A program made the position numbers and the translations under genes. A stretch of DNA of 64,000 bases from Pseudomonadota bacterium (GTDB lineage: Bacteria; Pseudomonadota; Alphaproteobacteria; Rhizobiales; Xanthobacteraceae): contig JAEWHP010000042.1 of NCBI GenBank assembly GCA_023387735.1, forward strand, positions 80,549-144,548, given 5' to 3'. Positions 25,716 to 37,242 of the stretch are shown piece by piece. Numbering within the stretch: the first letter of the stretch is position 1; each line of letters starts with the position of its first letter. The notes beneath the pieces are model-generated. The model did no database searches, was not told where the DNA came from, and worked only from the letters and a program-made list of their open reading frames with translations.

Positions 25716-27170
25716 CTAGAAGGAGCCAAACATCGAGCCCAGGACAATCACCGCCACTAGGGCGATGAGCGCGCTGACAATCCCGACCATGACGATATCG
25801 AGATAGCTCTCGCGATGCGTCGAACCGCAGACGGCGAGCAGCGTCACCACAGCGCCATTGTGCGGCAGGCTGTCAAGGGTGCCGGAGCCGATGGCGGCCA
25901 CCCGGTGCATCAATGCGGGATTAATGCCTTGCTCTGCCGCGATGCGCATGTAGGTGTCGCCGAGCGCATCCAGCGCGATCGTCATGCCGCCCGAGGCCGA
26001 GCCGGTCAGGGCGGCGAGCACGTTGGTTGCCACCGCCAGCGAGACCAGTGGTCCGCCCCCAATTGAAAGCACCCATTCGCGCACCGCCGCGAAGGCAGGC
26101 AACATCGCAACGACGGCGCCGAAACCCACCAGGCTGGCGACGCTGAACGCCGGCAAGACGGAGGCGTTGGCGCCGGCATCCATGCTCTCGCGCAAGGCCG
26201 GCAGCCGCTTCCGATTGAAAAGAACAAGCGCCAGGATCGCGGCCGCGAGCGCCACCGCCACCGACCAGACACCGGCAACGGCGGACAGCGAGGTGGATCC
26301 CCAATGTGGTTCGGCCAGGAACGAGAAATCCAGGCGCGGCAGAATGACCAGCGACATCAGGAGATTGACGCTCACGACGACGACCAGCGGCAGCACCGCG
26401 ATGGCAATCGGCACCGGGGTTTCGCCGTGCCGTCCGTGACTAATCTCCGCGGGATCGAATTCGCGCGCGGTCGTCGCCCGTTCCCGAATGATCTGATCAT
26501 CGGCGGCCGCGCGCGGGGAGATGTCGGCACCGCCGCCATAGCCCTCGCCAGCCCGCCGGGCAGCGGCTTCGCAACGGGCGAGCCACCATAATCCAAATCC
26601 CAGCATGATCGCCGAGGCGATCACGCCAAGACCGGGCGCGGCGAACGGCGTGGTGCCGAAGAACGGCATCGGTATAGCGTTCTGGATGGCAGGCGTACCG
26701 GGGAACGCCGTCATCGTGAACGTAGACGTGCCAAGCGCGATTGCCGCCGGCATCAGCCGCCGCGGAATGTCGGCGGCTTGAAACAGCGCCTGGGCCATCG
26801 GCGCCAATACAAAAAAGGCAACGAACAAGCTCACTCCACCGTAGGTCACGAGTGCACCGGCGAGCACCACCGCCAGTATGGCGCGACGCGGACCCAGCCG
26901 CTCGGTCATGAAGCCCGCGATGGCGGTAACCGAACCGCTGTCATCCATCAGCTTGCCGAACAGCGCGCCGAGCAGGAACAGCGGAAAGAACTGCGCGAGG
27001 AACTGCGCCGCGCTGCCCATGAAGGTCTGGGTCCAATGGGCGAGCAGCGGCTCCCGCGAGACGGCAGCAGCGATCAGTGCCGCCGCGGGAGCGAGCAGGA
27101 GCACGCTCCATCCGCGAAAAGCCAGCCAGACGAGCAGCCCCAGCCCAAGGAGAATACCCAGAAGCCCCAT
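25716..27170 (-). CDS. GntP-like permease
   Basis: A 484-residue, roughly 12-helix transporter of the GntP/gluconate-type ion transporter family (TYGGVSLFVAFFVLAPMA, MTAFPGTPAIQNAIPMPFFGTTPFAAPG, SGSASGGMTIALDALG, DSLPHNGAVVTLLAVC). Start at 27170 lies 4 bases after the patatin stop; a longer frame to 27260 lies inside that gene. Family members carry small organic acids. Beside a patatin it could take up hydroxybutyrate or another product of lipid or polyhydroxybutyrate breakdown, but this is inference. A hydrophilic linker after about helix 6 (residues about 215-255) is unusually long. Confidence 0.82.
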   Translation of the reverse strand: MGLLGILLGLGLLVWLAFRGWSVLLLAPAAALIAAAVSREPLLAHWTQTFMGSAAQFLAQFFPLFLLGALFGKLMDDSGSVTAIAGFMTERLGPRRAILAVVLAGALVTYGGVSLFVAFFVLAPMAQALFQAADIPRRLMPAAIALGTSTFTMTAFPGTPAIQNAIPMPFFGTTPFAAPGLGVIASAIMLGFGLWWLARCEAAARRAGEGYGGGADISPRAAADDQIIRERATTAREFDPAEISHGRHGETPVPIAIAVLPLVVVVSVNLLMSLVILPRLDFSFLAEPHWGSTSLSAVAGVWSVAVALAAAILALVLFNRKRLPALRESMDAGANASVLPAFSVASLVGFGAVVAMLPAFAAVREWVLSIGGGPLVSLAVATNVLAALTGSASGGMTIALDALGDTYMRIAAEQGINPALMHRVAAIGSGTLDSLPHNGAVVTLLAVCGSTHRESYLDIVMVGIVSALIALVAVIVLGSMFGSF

Positions 27171-27174
27171 GGCA

Positions 27175-28218
27175 TCAGACCTGTTCCAGGAGGACGTCCA
27201 GATTGATGGTGGACTGCTTTCCGACATTCGCGCCGTGCCTGGCCAGGAAGTCATCCGCACAGCGGCGGCCTTCGACCTTCAGCATGGTTAGGAAGTCCCA
27301 TTCCGCATTGAACTTGGAGGACGCACCAAGCTTGTCCAGGGCCGCGCTGGAGATGAGGTGAATTCTCATGGAAGCCCACAGTGCCCCCTCGCCCTTGCCG
27401 ACGTCGGCCACCTGGCGCAGCATCGCAATCATGCGCAACTCCTTCAACAGCGTGGCGTTGAAGGAAACCTCGTTCAAGCGATCGAGAATATCGCGCGCCG
27501 AGCGCGGCGTACCCTGACGTTCAACCGGGTTGACCGCGACCAGCAGCGTATCGTGCGATGCGCACTCGCGCACCAATGGCGTGATGGTCGGATTGCCCGA
27601 ATAGCCGCCGTCCCAATACGCCTCGCCGTCGATCTCGATGGCCTGGAACAACGTCGGCAGGCAGGCGGACGCCAGCAGCACGTCCGGCGTGAGTTCATTG
27701 TTTCGGAACACGCGGCCGCGGCCGGTGCGGACGTTGGTGGCGGTCACGAACAAGCGGATCCTGGATTTCGCCGCCCGGTCGAAATCAACGCATTCGGCCA
27801 ATATGTCGCGTAACGGGTTGGCGCCTCGCGGGTTCAGGTCGTAAGGCGAGAACACGCGCGCGGCCATGTCGAACGCGAGAAAGAATGGCGAATTGTCCAG
27901 GCTCCACCGGCCGAGCAGAACATCCATGGGACTTCGTCGGATCGGGCTGAACCGGGCGGAATGCGAGACGCGCCGCCAGAACCCTTCGAGTGCTGCCCGC
28001 GCTCCCTCGGGTCCGCCCTTTTCATAGCCATCGACCAGCACCACGGCATTCATCGCGCCCGCAGAAGTGCCGGAGATGCCATCGATCCGCAGCCATGATT
28101 CTTCGAGGAGCCGGTCAAGCACGCCCCACGTGAACGCGCCGTGAGAACCGCCACCCTGCAGGGCGAGATCGACCAGAACGGCCTCACGGTCCGATTTCGC
28201 CGGAGCAGCAGTCACCAT
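27175..28218 (-). CDS. Patatin-like phospholipase
   Basis: A 347-residue serine lipase with the Ser-Asp dyad of patatins: glycine-rich oxyanion loop LQGGGSHGAF, nucleophile GTSAG (Ser), and the catalytic Asp in YWDGGYSGNPT. Start at 28218 is preceded by a GAGGG ribosome binding site; the frame is open 20 codons further up without one. Related rhizobial proteins are found beside hydroxybutyrate metabolism genes. Here it is followed by a GntP-like permease 4 bases away, so the two are probably one transcription unit. Substrate may be a phospholipid or a polyester; the sequence does not decide. Confidence 0.88.
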   Translation of the reverse strand: MVTAAPAKSDREAVLVDLALQGGGSHGAFTWGVLDRLLEESWLRIDGISGTSAGAMNAVVLVDGYEKGGPEGARAALEGFWRRVSHSARFSPIRRSPMDVLLGRWSLDNSPFFLAFDMAARVFSPYDLNPRGANPLRDILAECVDFDRAAKSRIRLFVTATNVRTGRGRVFRNNELTPDVLLASACLPTLFQAIEIDGEAYWDGGYSGNPTITPLVRECASHDTLLVAVNPVERQGTPRSARDILDRLNEVSFNATLLKELRMIAMLRQVADVGKGEGALWASMRIHLISSAALDKLGASSKFNAEWDFLTMLKVEGRRCADDFLARHGANVGKQSTINLDVLLEQV

Positions 28219-28426
28219 CACACCCTCGTCGTTTGCTGCGGGTGCTAAGAACCTAGCGAAATACCCCTCCGTCGCCATCGGGTCTTACCCTTAGCGCCCG
28301 CCGACGAGATCACCTGAGTGAGTTGCTCTGCCCTCCAGGGTACGGTGTTTGGGTCATTTGACGACAAAGGCTGTCGCCTCTTGCGCGAGGCCAGCAAATA
28401 AATGAAGGGACGTAAGAGTCCGTGGC

Positions 28427-30112
28427 TTAATTGCCCTGCCCGTAACTGTCCCTTGCAGCCGCGGCACTCACATAACCGAGCCGGACATCCCGCTCGACAA
28501 GCTCGCGTGCCCGCAACCGGGCTTTGCCGAAGCCGCCGCCGCCGGACGTTTCGAGCCGGATAATGTCGCCATTTTTCACGATCATGTTGGTGACCTTGGA
28601 ACGCAACGCCCGCTTTTGACCGCCGCGGATCAAATACAGAGCGCTTGGCGCTGCGGACTCGCCGCCAGCCAGACCGAATGGACGGAACTTGAATCGATCG
28701 AGATTGGTCGACAACTGCGCCATCGGGCAATCGATCCGCCATTCGCGCCACAGGCCGAGCCCGCCCCGCCATTGGCCGGGACCGCCGGTATCGGTCAGCA
28801 GCCCGTACCCCATGAACGTCACCGGCATGTCGCTTTCGATCATCTCCATCGGGATGTTCGAGTTGTTGTGCATGCCGAACGACAGCGCCGATGGACCGTC
28901 GGAAACCGGCAGCGCGCCGATCCCGCCAACCTCGATCTCGACCAGAACGCGGCGGCCCATTTCGGGGTCGATGGTCTGCAGCGTCACGACATAGGAGACG
29001 GCATAGTACGCCGCCGGCATCCGCGCCGGCACCGCCTGATGCAGCGCGCCGAACAACACCGTGGCCAGCCGATGCCCGATGGCGATGCGATGCACGACCG
29101 GCGCCGGCACGGCCGCACTGACGCACAGACCGGGCGGCGCCACGATCTTGACGGGGCGATAGCACCCCGCGTTGGCCGCGATCGGCACGTCGGCCGAGGC
29201 GATCAATGCATAAAATACCGTCGAGCATGTCGACGAGAGCGTTGCGTTGCTCGGCCCCATCACCTGCGGACTGCAGCCAGAGAGATCGACTGTGAGACCC
29301 TCGCCTTCAACCACCAGCCTGGCGTGAATGCGGATCGGCGCGTCCGAAATCCCGTCGTCGTCGACGTGATCCTCAAACCCGTAAGTGCCATCTGGAATTC
29401 GGCCGATCACGGCCCGCATGGCCGCCTCGGAGCGATCGAGCAGTTGCTTAGTCGCCGTTTCGAAACGCGCCTCGCCGAGCTTCGCGGCAAGCCGCTCGAC
29501 GCTGGCAGCGCCGATGTCGAGCGAGGCGAGTTGCGACTGCAGATCGCCCCAGAGAATGTCAGGCTGGCGAACATTCTGCAGGATGATGGCACGGATCGGC
29601 TCATTGAGTTTGCCGTCTTCGACTATCTTCACCGGTGGTATTCGCAAGCCTTCCTGAAAGATCTCCGTCGCGCTCGAGCCGTAACTGCCCGGTGAGGAGC
29701 CCCCTACGTCCAGATGGTGGCACAACGCCCCGACGAACCCGATGCGCCGACCGTTGCGAAACACGGCCTTGTAGGCAACGATGTCAGGCAGATGCTGGCC
29801 ACCGCAGTACGGGTCATTCGATATGACGACGTCGTCCGGACCCCATCTGTCGGGCGGAATGTGGCTCGCCAGGATCTCGGTGAGGAAGTAGCTCATCGAG
29901 TTGAGATGGCTCGGGATGCGCGCCGCCTGCGCGACGTTCCATCCATCGCGGTCGAAGATTGCGGTCGAGTAGTCGAGCAGTTCCCGCACGATGGTCGAGC
30001 GGCTGGTACGCCAGATGGTAACGTCCATCTCGGCAGCAGCAGCGGTCAAAGCGTTGTAGATGATCTCGAGTTCGATCGGCGAGATATCGGCATCAGCAAC
30101 GTTCACGTTCAT
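28427..30112 (-). CDS. hyuB: Hydantoinase B/oxoprolinase family subunit
   Basis: A 561-residue HyuB subunit that works with HyuA in ATP-dependent ring opening of N-methylhydantoin, hydantoin or 5-oxoproline-like substrates. The family start (SPIELEIIYNALTAAAAEMDVTIWRTS), DVVISNDPYCGGQHLPDI, and the HLDVGGSSPGSYGSSATEIFQEGLRIPPVKI block are typical. An AGGAGG ribosome binding site decides the ATG at 30112, which overlaps the hyuA stop (ATGA). The product is cytosolic. The exact substrate is not determined by sequence; see the finding linking it to the hut genes. Confidence 0.92.
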   Translation of the reverse strand: MNVNVADADISPIELEIIYNALTAAAAEMDVTIWRTSRSTIVRELLDYSTAIFDRDGWNVAQAARIPSHLNSMSYFLTEILASHIPPDRWGPDDVVISNDPYCGGQHLPDIVAYKAVFRNGRRIGFVGALCHHLDVGGSSPGSYGSSATEIFQEGLRIPPVKIVEDGKLNEPIRAIILQNVRQPDILWGDLQSQLASLDIGAASVERLAAKLGEARFETATKQLLDRSEAAMRAVIGRIPDGTYGFEDHVDDDGISDAPIRIHARLVVEGEGLTVDLSGCSPQVMGPSNATLSSTCSTVFYALIASADVPIAANAGCYRPVKIVAPPGLCVSAAVPAPVVHRIAIGHRLATVLFGALHQAVPARMPAAYYAVSYVVTLQTIDPEMGRRVLVEIEVGGIGALPVSDGPSALSFGMHNNSNIPMEMIESDMPVTFMGYGLLTDTGGPGQWRGGLGLWREWRIDCPMAQLSTNLDRFKFRPFGLAGGESAAPSALYLIRGGQKRALRSKVTNMIVKNGDIIRLETSGGGGFGKARLRARELVERDVRLGYVSAAAARDSYGQGN

Positions 30113-32169
30113 CCCTGCCTCCTCGCCACGAGGTGGCCGCTCTTGTCGCGCTGACAACTCCATCCTTCGACGAGCAGGACGCTGGTGTAGGCTTCCTCGA
30201 TGACGGCCGGCCCTTCGATCATAGCGCCCGGAAACACGTCGGCGCGGTTCCACACTGCAACATCCCGCCAACCGCCGGAAAGCCAGATATTTCGCTTGCC
30301 GACCGGCTTGCCGCTGTCGCGCGCATCCGCCCCTTTGGCGGCGGGCTTGGGCAAGCGGCCAATCGCCGAGGCACGCAACGACACGATCTCGACGGACGAA
30401 CCTGGATTCGAATAAGAAAAAAACTGACGGTGGAGATCGTGAAAATCATCGATCAGCACGGCCAGCGCCGCCTCGTCGAGCTGGTGGGAGCGCAACGGCA
30501 CCGTCAGCTCAAAAGCCTGCCCCTTGTAGTGCATGTCGGCGGAGAGCTCGATGTGACGGTCGTTCTCGGGAATGGCGTCGGCATCGAGCCTTGTCCGCGC
30601 ATCGGCAACGAGGCCTTCGAGCAGCGGCGTGATCGCGCCGAGCTTTTCCGGGGTCGCATCGATCACGCGCGAGCGGACGAGGTCATGGGTCAGGTCCGAA
30701 TGAAGGATGCCATAGGCGGACAACGTGCTGGCATTCTCCGGGAATATCACGCGCCGGATCCCGGTTTCGTCAGCCACATCGAGTGCATGCAGCCCCGCGG
30801 CTCCGCCAAAGGCGATCATCGTGAATTCGCGAGGATCGACACCCTTCTCGAACAGCGACAGACGGATCGCGGCGCCGAGATTCGCGTTGACCACGGCCAG
30901 CAATCCCTCCGCCGCCGGCTCGGTCGCGAGGCTGAGCGGTTCGGCCACCTCGGTGTCGATCACCGCGCGAGCCGCCTTGCCATCAAGGCGCATTCCCCCG
31001 CCGAGGAACTTCTCGCCGTCGATCCGGCCGAGCGTGACATTCGCATCGGTCACCGTCGCCCCGACGCCGCCACGACCGTAGCAGGCGGGGCCCGGATAGG
31101 AGCCGGCGCTTTCAGGTCCGACCGTCAGCCGCTTGCCCCGCTGCACTTTCGCGAGCGAGCCGCCGCCCGCGCCGATGGCACGGATTTCGACCATCGGAAT
31201 GCGGACCGGCATCCGGTCCACCTCGCCCTGCATGACGACGTTGACGCGGCCGTTGCGCACCACCGAGACGTCGAAGCTGGTCCCGCCCATGTCGACCCCG
31301 ATCAGGTTGTCCTCGCCGAGAACCCTGCTCAATATCGCGCAGGCTGCGCTGCCGCCCGACGGTCCCGAGAGCAGAAGCCGTACCGGCTCCAGCGCCGCGG
31401 TCCTCGCGGCGCATACACCGCCGTTCGACTGCACCAGAAGCAACCGCGGCCGAAACCCTTCCGTCTCCATGCGGTGCGAGAGCTTGTCGAGATATCCCGC
31501 GATGACCGGAATCAGAACCGCGTTGAGCACGGTAGTCGACGTGCGCTCGTATTCGCGGATTTCGGCGCTCAGAGCGCTCGCGCACGAGACTTTTAGGGCA
31601 GGCCTCGTCTTGGCGAGATACTCGGCGATCGCCTGTTCATGCTGCGGATTAAGGTAGGAATTCATCAGGCAGACGGCGACACTGACCGGATTGATTTTGT
31701 CGATCGCCGCGGCGAGGCTATCCAGCGCCGCTTGCGTCAGTGGTGTCTCGACGCGGCCGTCCGACCGTACCCTCTCTGCGACGCCGATGCGGCAATCGCG
31801 CGGGATCAGCGTCGGCGGTTGCTGTGGACTGAGCGAGTAGACCTCGCGCCGGACGTGGCGACCGATCTCCAGCACATCCTCAAAGCCTGCCGTCGTCACC
31901 AGCACCGATTTGGGTAGCTTGCGCTCCAGGATCGCATTGGTGGCGATCGTCGTGCCGTGGAGCAGGAAGCCCACATCAGGCAGCGTGAAATTGTAACGGG
32001 CCGCCGCTTCCTTGATTCCGGTCATCAGACCGACGGAGGGGTCCTCCGGCGTGGTCGGGGTCTTGTAGCCGACGATTGCGCCCGTCCGGGCGTCATAGAT
32101 CTGCAGGTCGGTAAAGGTGCCGCCGATATCGACACCGATCCTGACCGGCGCCACCTCAATTAACGCCAC
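30109..32169 (-). CDS. hyuA: Hydantoinase/oxoprolinase subunit A, ATP-binding
   Basis: A 686-residue ATP-using subunit of the same heteromer. The N-terminus IGVDIGGTFTD is the ASKHA-type phosphate-binding loop; LLHGTTIATNAILERK and GVDMGGTSFDVSV follow in the expected order. It is translationally coupled to hyuB. It starts 219 bases from the divergent TRAP substrate-binding gene, with an inverted repeat between them. HyuA members include N-methylhydantoinase, 5-oxoprolinase and acetone carboxylase beta; the pairing with hyuB rules out the last. Confidence 0.93.
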   Translation of the reverse strand: MALIEVAPVRIGVDIGGTFTDLQIYDARTGAIVGYKTPTTPEDPSVGLMTGIKEAAARYNFTLPDVGFLLHGTTIATNAILERKLPKSVLVTTAGFEDVLEIGRHVRREVYSLSPQQPPTLIPRDCRIGVAERVRSDGRVETPLTQAALDSLAAAIDKINPVSVAVCLMNSYLNPQHEQAIAEYLAKTRPALKVSCASALSAEIREYERTSTTVLNAVLIPVIAGYLDKLSHRMETEGFRPRLLLVQSNGGVCAARTAALEPVRLLLSGPSGGSAACAILSRVLGEDNLIGVDMGGTSFDVSVVRNGRVNVVMQGEVDRMPVRIPMVEIRAIGAGGGSLAKVQRGKRLTVGPESAGSYPGPACYGRGGVGATVTDANVTLGRIDGEKFLGGGMRLDGKAARAVIDTEVAEPLSLATEPAAEGLLAVVNANLGAAIRLSLFEKGVDPREFTMIAFGGAAGLHALDVADETGIRRVIFPENASTLSAYGILHSDLTHDLVRSRVIDATPEKLGAITPLLEGLVADARTRLDADAIPENDRHIELSADMHYKGQAFELTVPLRSHQLDEAALAVLIDDFHDLHRQFFSYSNPGSSVEIVSLRASAIGRLPKPAAKGADARDSGKPVGKRNIWLSGGWRDVAVWNRADVFPGAMIEGPAVIEEAYTSVLLVEGWSCQRDKSGHLVARRQG

Positions 32170-32207
32170 TAGAACTTCCCCAATCTTGATAAGCCGCGAA
32201 CTGCGCC

Positions 32208-32233
32208 CGCGATCCTACACAGATCGGATCGCG
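32208..32233. promoter_or_regulatory. Inverted repeat between hyuA and the TRAP operon
   Basis: A perfect 8-base inverted repeat, CGCGATCC with GGATCGCG, separated by 10 bases, sits between the divergent starts of hyuA (32169) and dctP (32389). The placement fits an operator shared by both units. No regulator gene is adjacent, and the match to any known operator is unknown. Confidence 0.35.
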
Positions 32234-32388
32234 AAGCCAGCACGTGATCAAGGCGTTCTGGTGCGCTCATTGCTCAGTTTGCAAGCATTAGCCCAGTGCA
32301 TGACTGATCCGCGCAGCACGAGAAGGGCCGGCAGCAGGTTGGTGCGGAAATTGCAAAAGCTCACTCCGGGATCAGAGGAGAGTTTTGG

Positions 32389-33453
32389 ATGACCTCACGC
32401 CATCGATTGCTCACAGCCGTTGCTGCATTTTGGCTCGGAACGGTAGCGACCGCCGACGCGCAGCAGAAGATGACCGTCACGATCGTGACCCAACCCTTCG
32501 GCACGCAGCCGCAGTTCACCAAGGTCGACCAGCCTATTTTGCGGGACGGGCTGAAGGCCAAGTCAAACGGACAGATCGACGTCAAGCTGTCGGCCTGGCC
32601 GGAGATGAACCTGAACGGCCCCGAAGTGCTTCGCCTCATACGCGCCGGGCAGGTCGATATCGGCGCGGCCCCGCTCTCGACCGTTTCCGGCGACGTGCCA
32701 TTCCTCGACGGGATCGATCTGGCAGGCCTGCATCCCGACATCGAACAGGCCCGAAAGACGGCGCTTGCCCTGGTCCCCCTTGCCAACAAGGAACTGGAGA
32801 AGTTCGGCAGCCAGATCGTCGCGGTCTATCCTTTCCCGGCGCAGGTGATCTGGTGTCGCCAGCCGGTCTCCAGCCTGGCCGACCTCAAGGGCCGAAAGAT
32901 CCGCACCTTCGGCGCCTCGCTCAATGATTTCGTGACGGCCATCGGCGCACAGCCTGTCTCGATAGGGTTTCCCGAAGTCTACAGCGCGCTCGAGCGCGGC
33001 GTTGCCGACTGCGCCGTGACGGGCACCGGCTCGGGCAATGCGGCGAAGTGGTACGAGGTAACGACCAGCATCTACAACCTCTCGGTCGGATGGGCGATTG
33101 CCGCCTACTACGTCAACACGGCATGGTGGAAAAAGCTCGACCAGCCGACGAGGGACCTGATCACCGCGACGATGAAGGACGTCGAGCTTGCACAGTGGAA
33201 GCTCGGCGCCGAGGCGACCCAGGACGGGCTCGATTGCAACGCCGGAAAGGCGGCAGGCTGCAAGATCCACACACTCGTCACGGACAAGGCGATGAAGGTC
33301 GTGGATGCGACCGCCGAGGATAAGGCCACCCTCAAGAAGATCGTGGAAACCACCGTCATCCCCGGGTGGGTGAAACGCTGTGGCGCGCGGTGTGGCGAGA
33401 TCTACAACGAATCCGTCGCTCCGATCACGGGATTGAAATTCACGGCGAACTGA
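32389..33453 (+). CDS. dctP: TRAP transporter solute-binding protein
   Basis: A 354-residue periplasmic binding protein of DctP type. A Sec signal peptide ends in ATADAQQ. The family segments RLIRAGQVDIG, DLKGRKIRTFG and FPEVYSALERGVADCAVTG are in order; the last holds the region of the conserved substrate-binding Arg. An AGAGGAG ribosome binding site precedes the ATG. Genes for the small and large permeases follow (33532 and 34197). The C-terminus carries several Cys pairs (RCGARCGEIYNE) unusual for this family and possibly disulfide-bonded. The partner catabolic genes are probably hyuAB, transcribed divergently. Confidence 0.87.
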   Translation: MTSRHRLLTAVAAFWLGTVATADAQQKMTVTIVTQPFGTQPQFTKVDQPILRDGLKAKSNGQIDVKLSAWPEMNLNGPEVLRLIRAGQVDIGAAPLSTVSGDVPFLDGIDLAGLHPDIEQARKTALALVPLANKELEKFGSQIVAVYPFPAQVIWCRQPVSSLADLKGRKIRTFGASLNDFVTAIGAQPVSIGFPEVYSALERGVADCAVTGTGSGNAAKWYEVTTSIYNLSVGWAIAAYYVNTAWWKKLDQPTRDLITATMKDVELAQWKLGAEATQDGLDCNAGKAAGCKIHTLVTDKAMKVVDATAEDKATLKKIVETTVIPGWVKRCGARCGEIYNESVAPITGLKFTAN

Positions 33454-33531
33454 TGAGCACCCTGGAAGCTCACCCGCGGCTCGTGATGCTGGTCATCGGG
33501 TCAAGGTAACCACACAAAGCGGGAAAACCCG

Positions 33532-34194
33532 ATGCCGAATGCCGCGAATGAGCGCGGATCTCCCTTCCCCATGCGTGGGACGGGATTTCCGCGGACGATA
33601 CGGAAAGTCGCCAGCGCCGTGGCGGCGGTCATGAGCTATGTAGCGGGCTGGAACTTCATTTTCTGCGCCGTGTTCATCACGATCGATGTCGTTTGCCGCA
33701 ACTTCGGCGGCTTCTCCTCAAGCGCCACCACCGAGATCACAAGCTACATGCTCGCGTTCGGCCTTGCATGGGGACTCGCCCATGCGCTGGCGACGCGTTC
33801 CCATATCCGCATCGACGTCCTGGTCAATCGCATGCCCATTGGCGTTCGCCAGTATCTTCACGCATTGGCGCTGGTTCTCCTGACCGGATTGTCCCTGTTC
33901 TTCGCCTGGTGCGCATGGAGCCTTGTCGGCGAGAGCATGCTCTTCAACGCCAGGGACACGAGCGCGTTGGCCATCCCGCTCGTGATACCCCAGGGCCTGT
34001 GGGCCGTCGGCATCACGATGCTAGCTGTTTTTGCGGTTGTCCTGCTGCTGGAGATCTCTTGCTTACTCGTAGCGGGCGACGCCGCCGAGATCGACAGGCT
34101 GCTGGGTCCCCGCGGCTATCAGGAAGAGACGCAGGAAGCGCTGGAAGCGGTCGGCCTGGCCCCCGCGCGAAGCGCGGATGGAAGGGGCACGTAA
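33532..34194 (+). CDS. dctQ: TRAP transporter small permease
   Basis: A 220-residue, four-helix DctQ subunit (VAGWNFIFCAVFITIDVVCRNFGGF, TTEITSYMLAFGLAWGLAHALATRSHIRIDVL, the latter the family signature). The hydrophilic N-terminal 30 residues and a C-terminal tail of about 40 residues exceed the usual length. It starts 78 bases after dctP and ends 2 bases before the dctM GTG. Confidence 0.85.
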   Translation: MPNAANERGSPFPMRGTGFPRTIRKVASAVAAVMSYVAGWNFIFCAVFITIDVVCRNFGGFSSSATTEITSYMLAFGLAWGLAHALATRSHIRIDVLVNRMPIGVRQYLHALALVLLTGLSLFFAWCAWSLVGESMLFNARDTSALAIPLVIPQGLWAVGITMLAVFAVVLLLEISCLLVAGDAAEIDRLLGPRGYQEETQEALEAVGLAPARSADGRGT

Positions 34195-34196
34195 CC

Positions 34197-35558
34197 GTGA
34201 TTGCCATTATCTTCCTGCTCGTCATGCTCGCTGTCGCCATCTTTGCGGCGAGCCAGGGTGCGGCGGCGCTGCCGATCGGCGAAATCATGATGCTGGTCGG
34301 CCTGTTTCTCGTGTTCTTTGGATCGGGCGTCTATATCGCCGTGGTGCTCGGAGCGCTGGCGCTGTTGTCGGGGTTCATGTTCTCCGACCGGCCCTTCTGG
34401 CTGTTCCTGGGCCAGGTGATCTGGGCTCCGTCATCGAGCTTCGTACTGGTGGCCGTGCCGCTCTTCCTGCTGATGGGCGAGATCCTGTTGCGGTCGGGAC
34501 TATCAGAGCAACTCTACCGCGCGCTCAATGTCTGGATGCGCCGGTGGCCGGGTGGCCTGCTGCATACGAACATAGCCTCTTGCGCTGTATTCTCTGCGAT
34601 CTCGGGATCGAGCGTGGCGACCGCGGCCACCATGGGCTCGGTCGCACTGCCCTACTTCGAGAAGAAGCCCTACGATCCGCGTATGGTGCTGGGCTCGCTG
34701 GCCGCCGGCGGCGCCCTCGGCAACTTGATACCACCCGGCATCACGTTCATCGTCTATGGGCTCATGACCGAGACATCGGTCGGCAAACTCTACATCGCCG
34801 CCATCGTTCCCAGTGTGCTGGTCTGCCTGTTGTTCTTTGCCGTCATCTTCATCCATGGCCTGCGATCGCCGAACAAGGAAAAGCCTCCAGCGGCCACCAC
34901 GCGTGAAAAGTGGGAAAGCCTCGTCGATCTCATGCCGACGACGCTTCTGATCCTGATCGTCCTCGGGACGATCTATGGCGGCATCGCGACGCCGACCGAA
35001 GCCGCGGCACTTGGCGTGGTCGCCTCCATCGTGTTCGCCCTCGTCGCCCGCAAGCTCAGTTTCAGGCTCCTGCACGAGTCGGCGGAAGCAACCGCGCGCA
35101 ACACCTCAATGCTAGGCCTGATCCTGTTCGGTGCATACACGCTGAACTTCATCATGACGCAACTGCGCGTGCCGCAGACGCTGGCGGAAATGGTCAGCGC
35201 GCTGCCGCTGCCGGCCTGGGCGATCATGCTGGTCATCATCGGGTTCTACCTGGCGCTTGGCACCTTCATGGAGGGCTTCTCCATGATCATCACGACGATC
35301 CCGGTTGTCTTTCCGGTCGTGAAGAGCCTCGGCTATGACCCGATCTGGTTCGGCGTCATCGTCACCATGCTGATCGAGATCGCGATGATCAGCCCGCCGG
35401 ACGGGACCGTCATGTATGTCCTGCAGGGCATGCGGCGCACGCCCGGGCCCATCACGGACGTCTTTAGTGGCGTACTCCCCTTCGTCGGCGTCTACATGCT
35501 GGCCGTCCTGATCCTGCTGTTGTTCCCGGGTCTCGCACTCGTGCTCGTGCCTCGCTAG
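34197..35558 (+). CDS. dctM: TRAP transporter large permease
   Basis: A 453-residue, about 12-helix DctM subunit, the ion-coupled translocation unit. Family segments include SGLSEQLYRALNVWMRRWPGGLLHTNI, SGSSVATAATMGSVALPYFEKKPYDPRM and LIPPGITFIVYGLMTE. GTG start at 34197, two bases after dctQ, with AAGGGG upstream; the longer frame from 33693 lies over dctQ. It converges with hutU, leaving only 16 bases between stops. Confidence 0.9.
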   Translation: MIAIIFLLVMLAVAIFAASQGAAALPIGEIMMLVGLFLVFFGSGVYIAVVLGALALLSGFMFSDRPFWLFLGQVIWAPSSSFVLVAVPLFLLMGEILLRSGLSEQLYRALNVWMRRWPGGLLHTNIASCAVFSAISGSSVATAATMGSVALPYFEKKPYDPRMVLGSLAAGGALGNLIPPGITFIVYGLMTETSVGKLYIAAIVPSVLVCLLFFAVIFIHGLRSPNKEKPPAATTREKWESLVDLMPTTLLILIVLGTIYGGIATPTEAAALGVVASIVFALVARKLSFRLLHESAEATARNTSMLGLILFGAYTLNFIMTQLRVPQTLAEMVSALPLPAWAIMLVIIGFYLALGTFMEGFSMIITTIPVVFPVVKSLGYDPIWFGVIVTMLIEIAMISPPDGTVMYVLQGMRRTPGPITDVFSGVLPFVGVYMLAVLILLLFPGLALVLVPR

Positions 35559-35574
35559 CTGGCGCCGTGTACGG

Positions 35575-37238
<1,664 letters not shown>

Positions 37239-37242
<4 letters not shown>

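Noticed and set aside
28616..31596. Long plus-strand frames over hyuB and hyuA (359 and 487 codons)
   Set aside because: Antisense shadows of well-matched enzyme genes, with His/Arg/Gln-rich translations and no domains.
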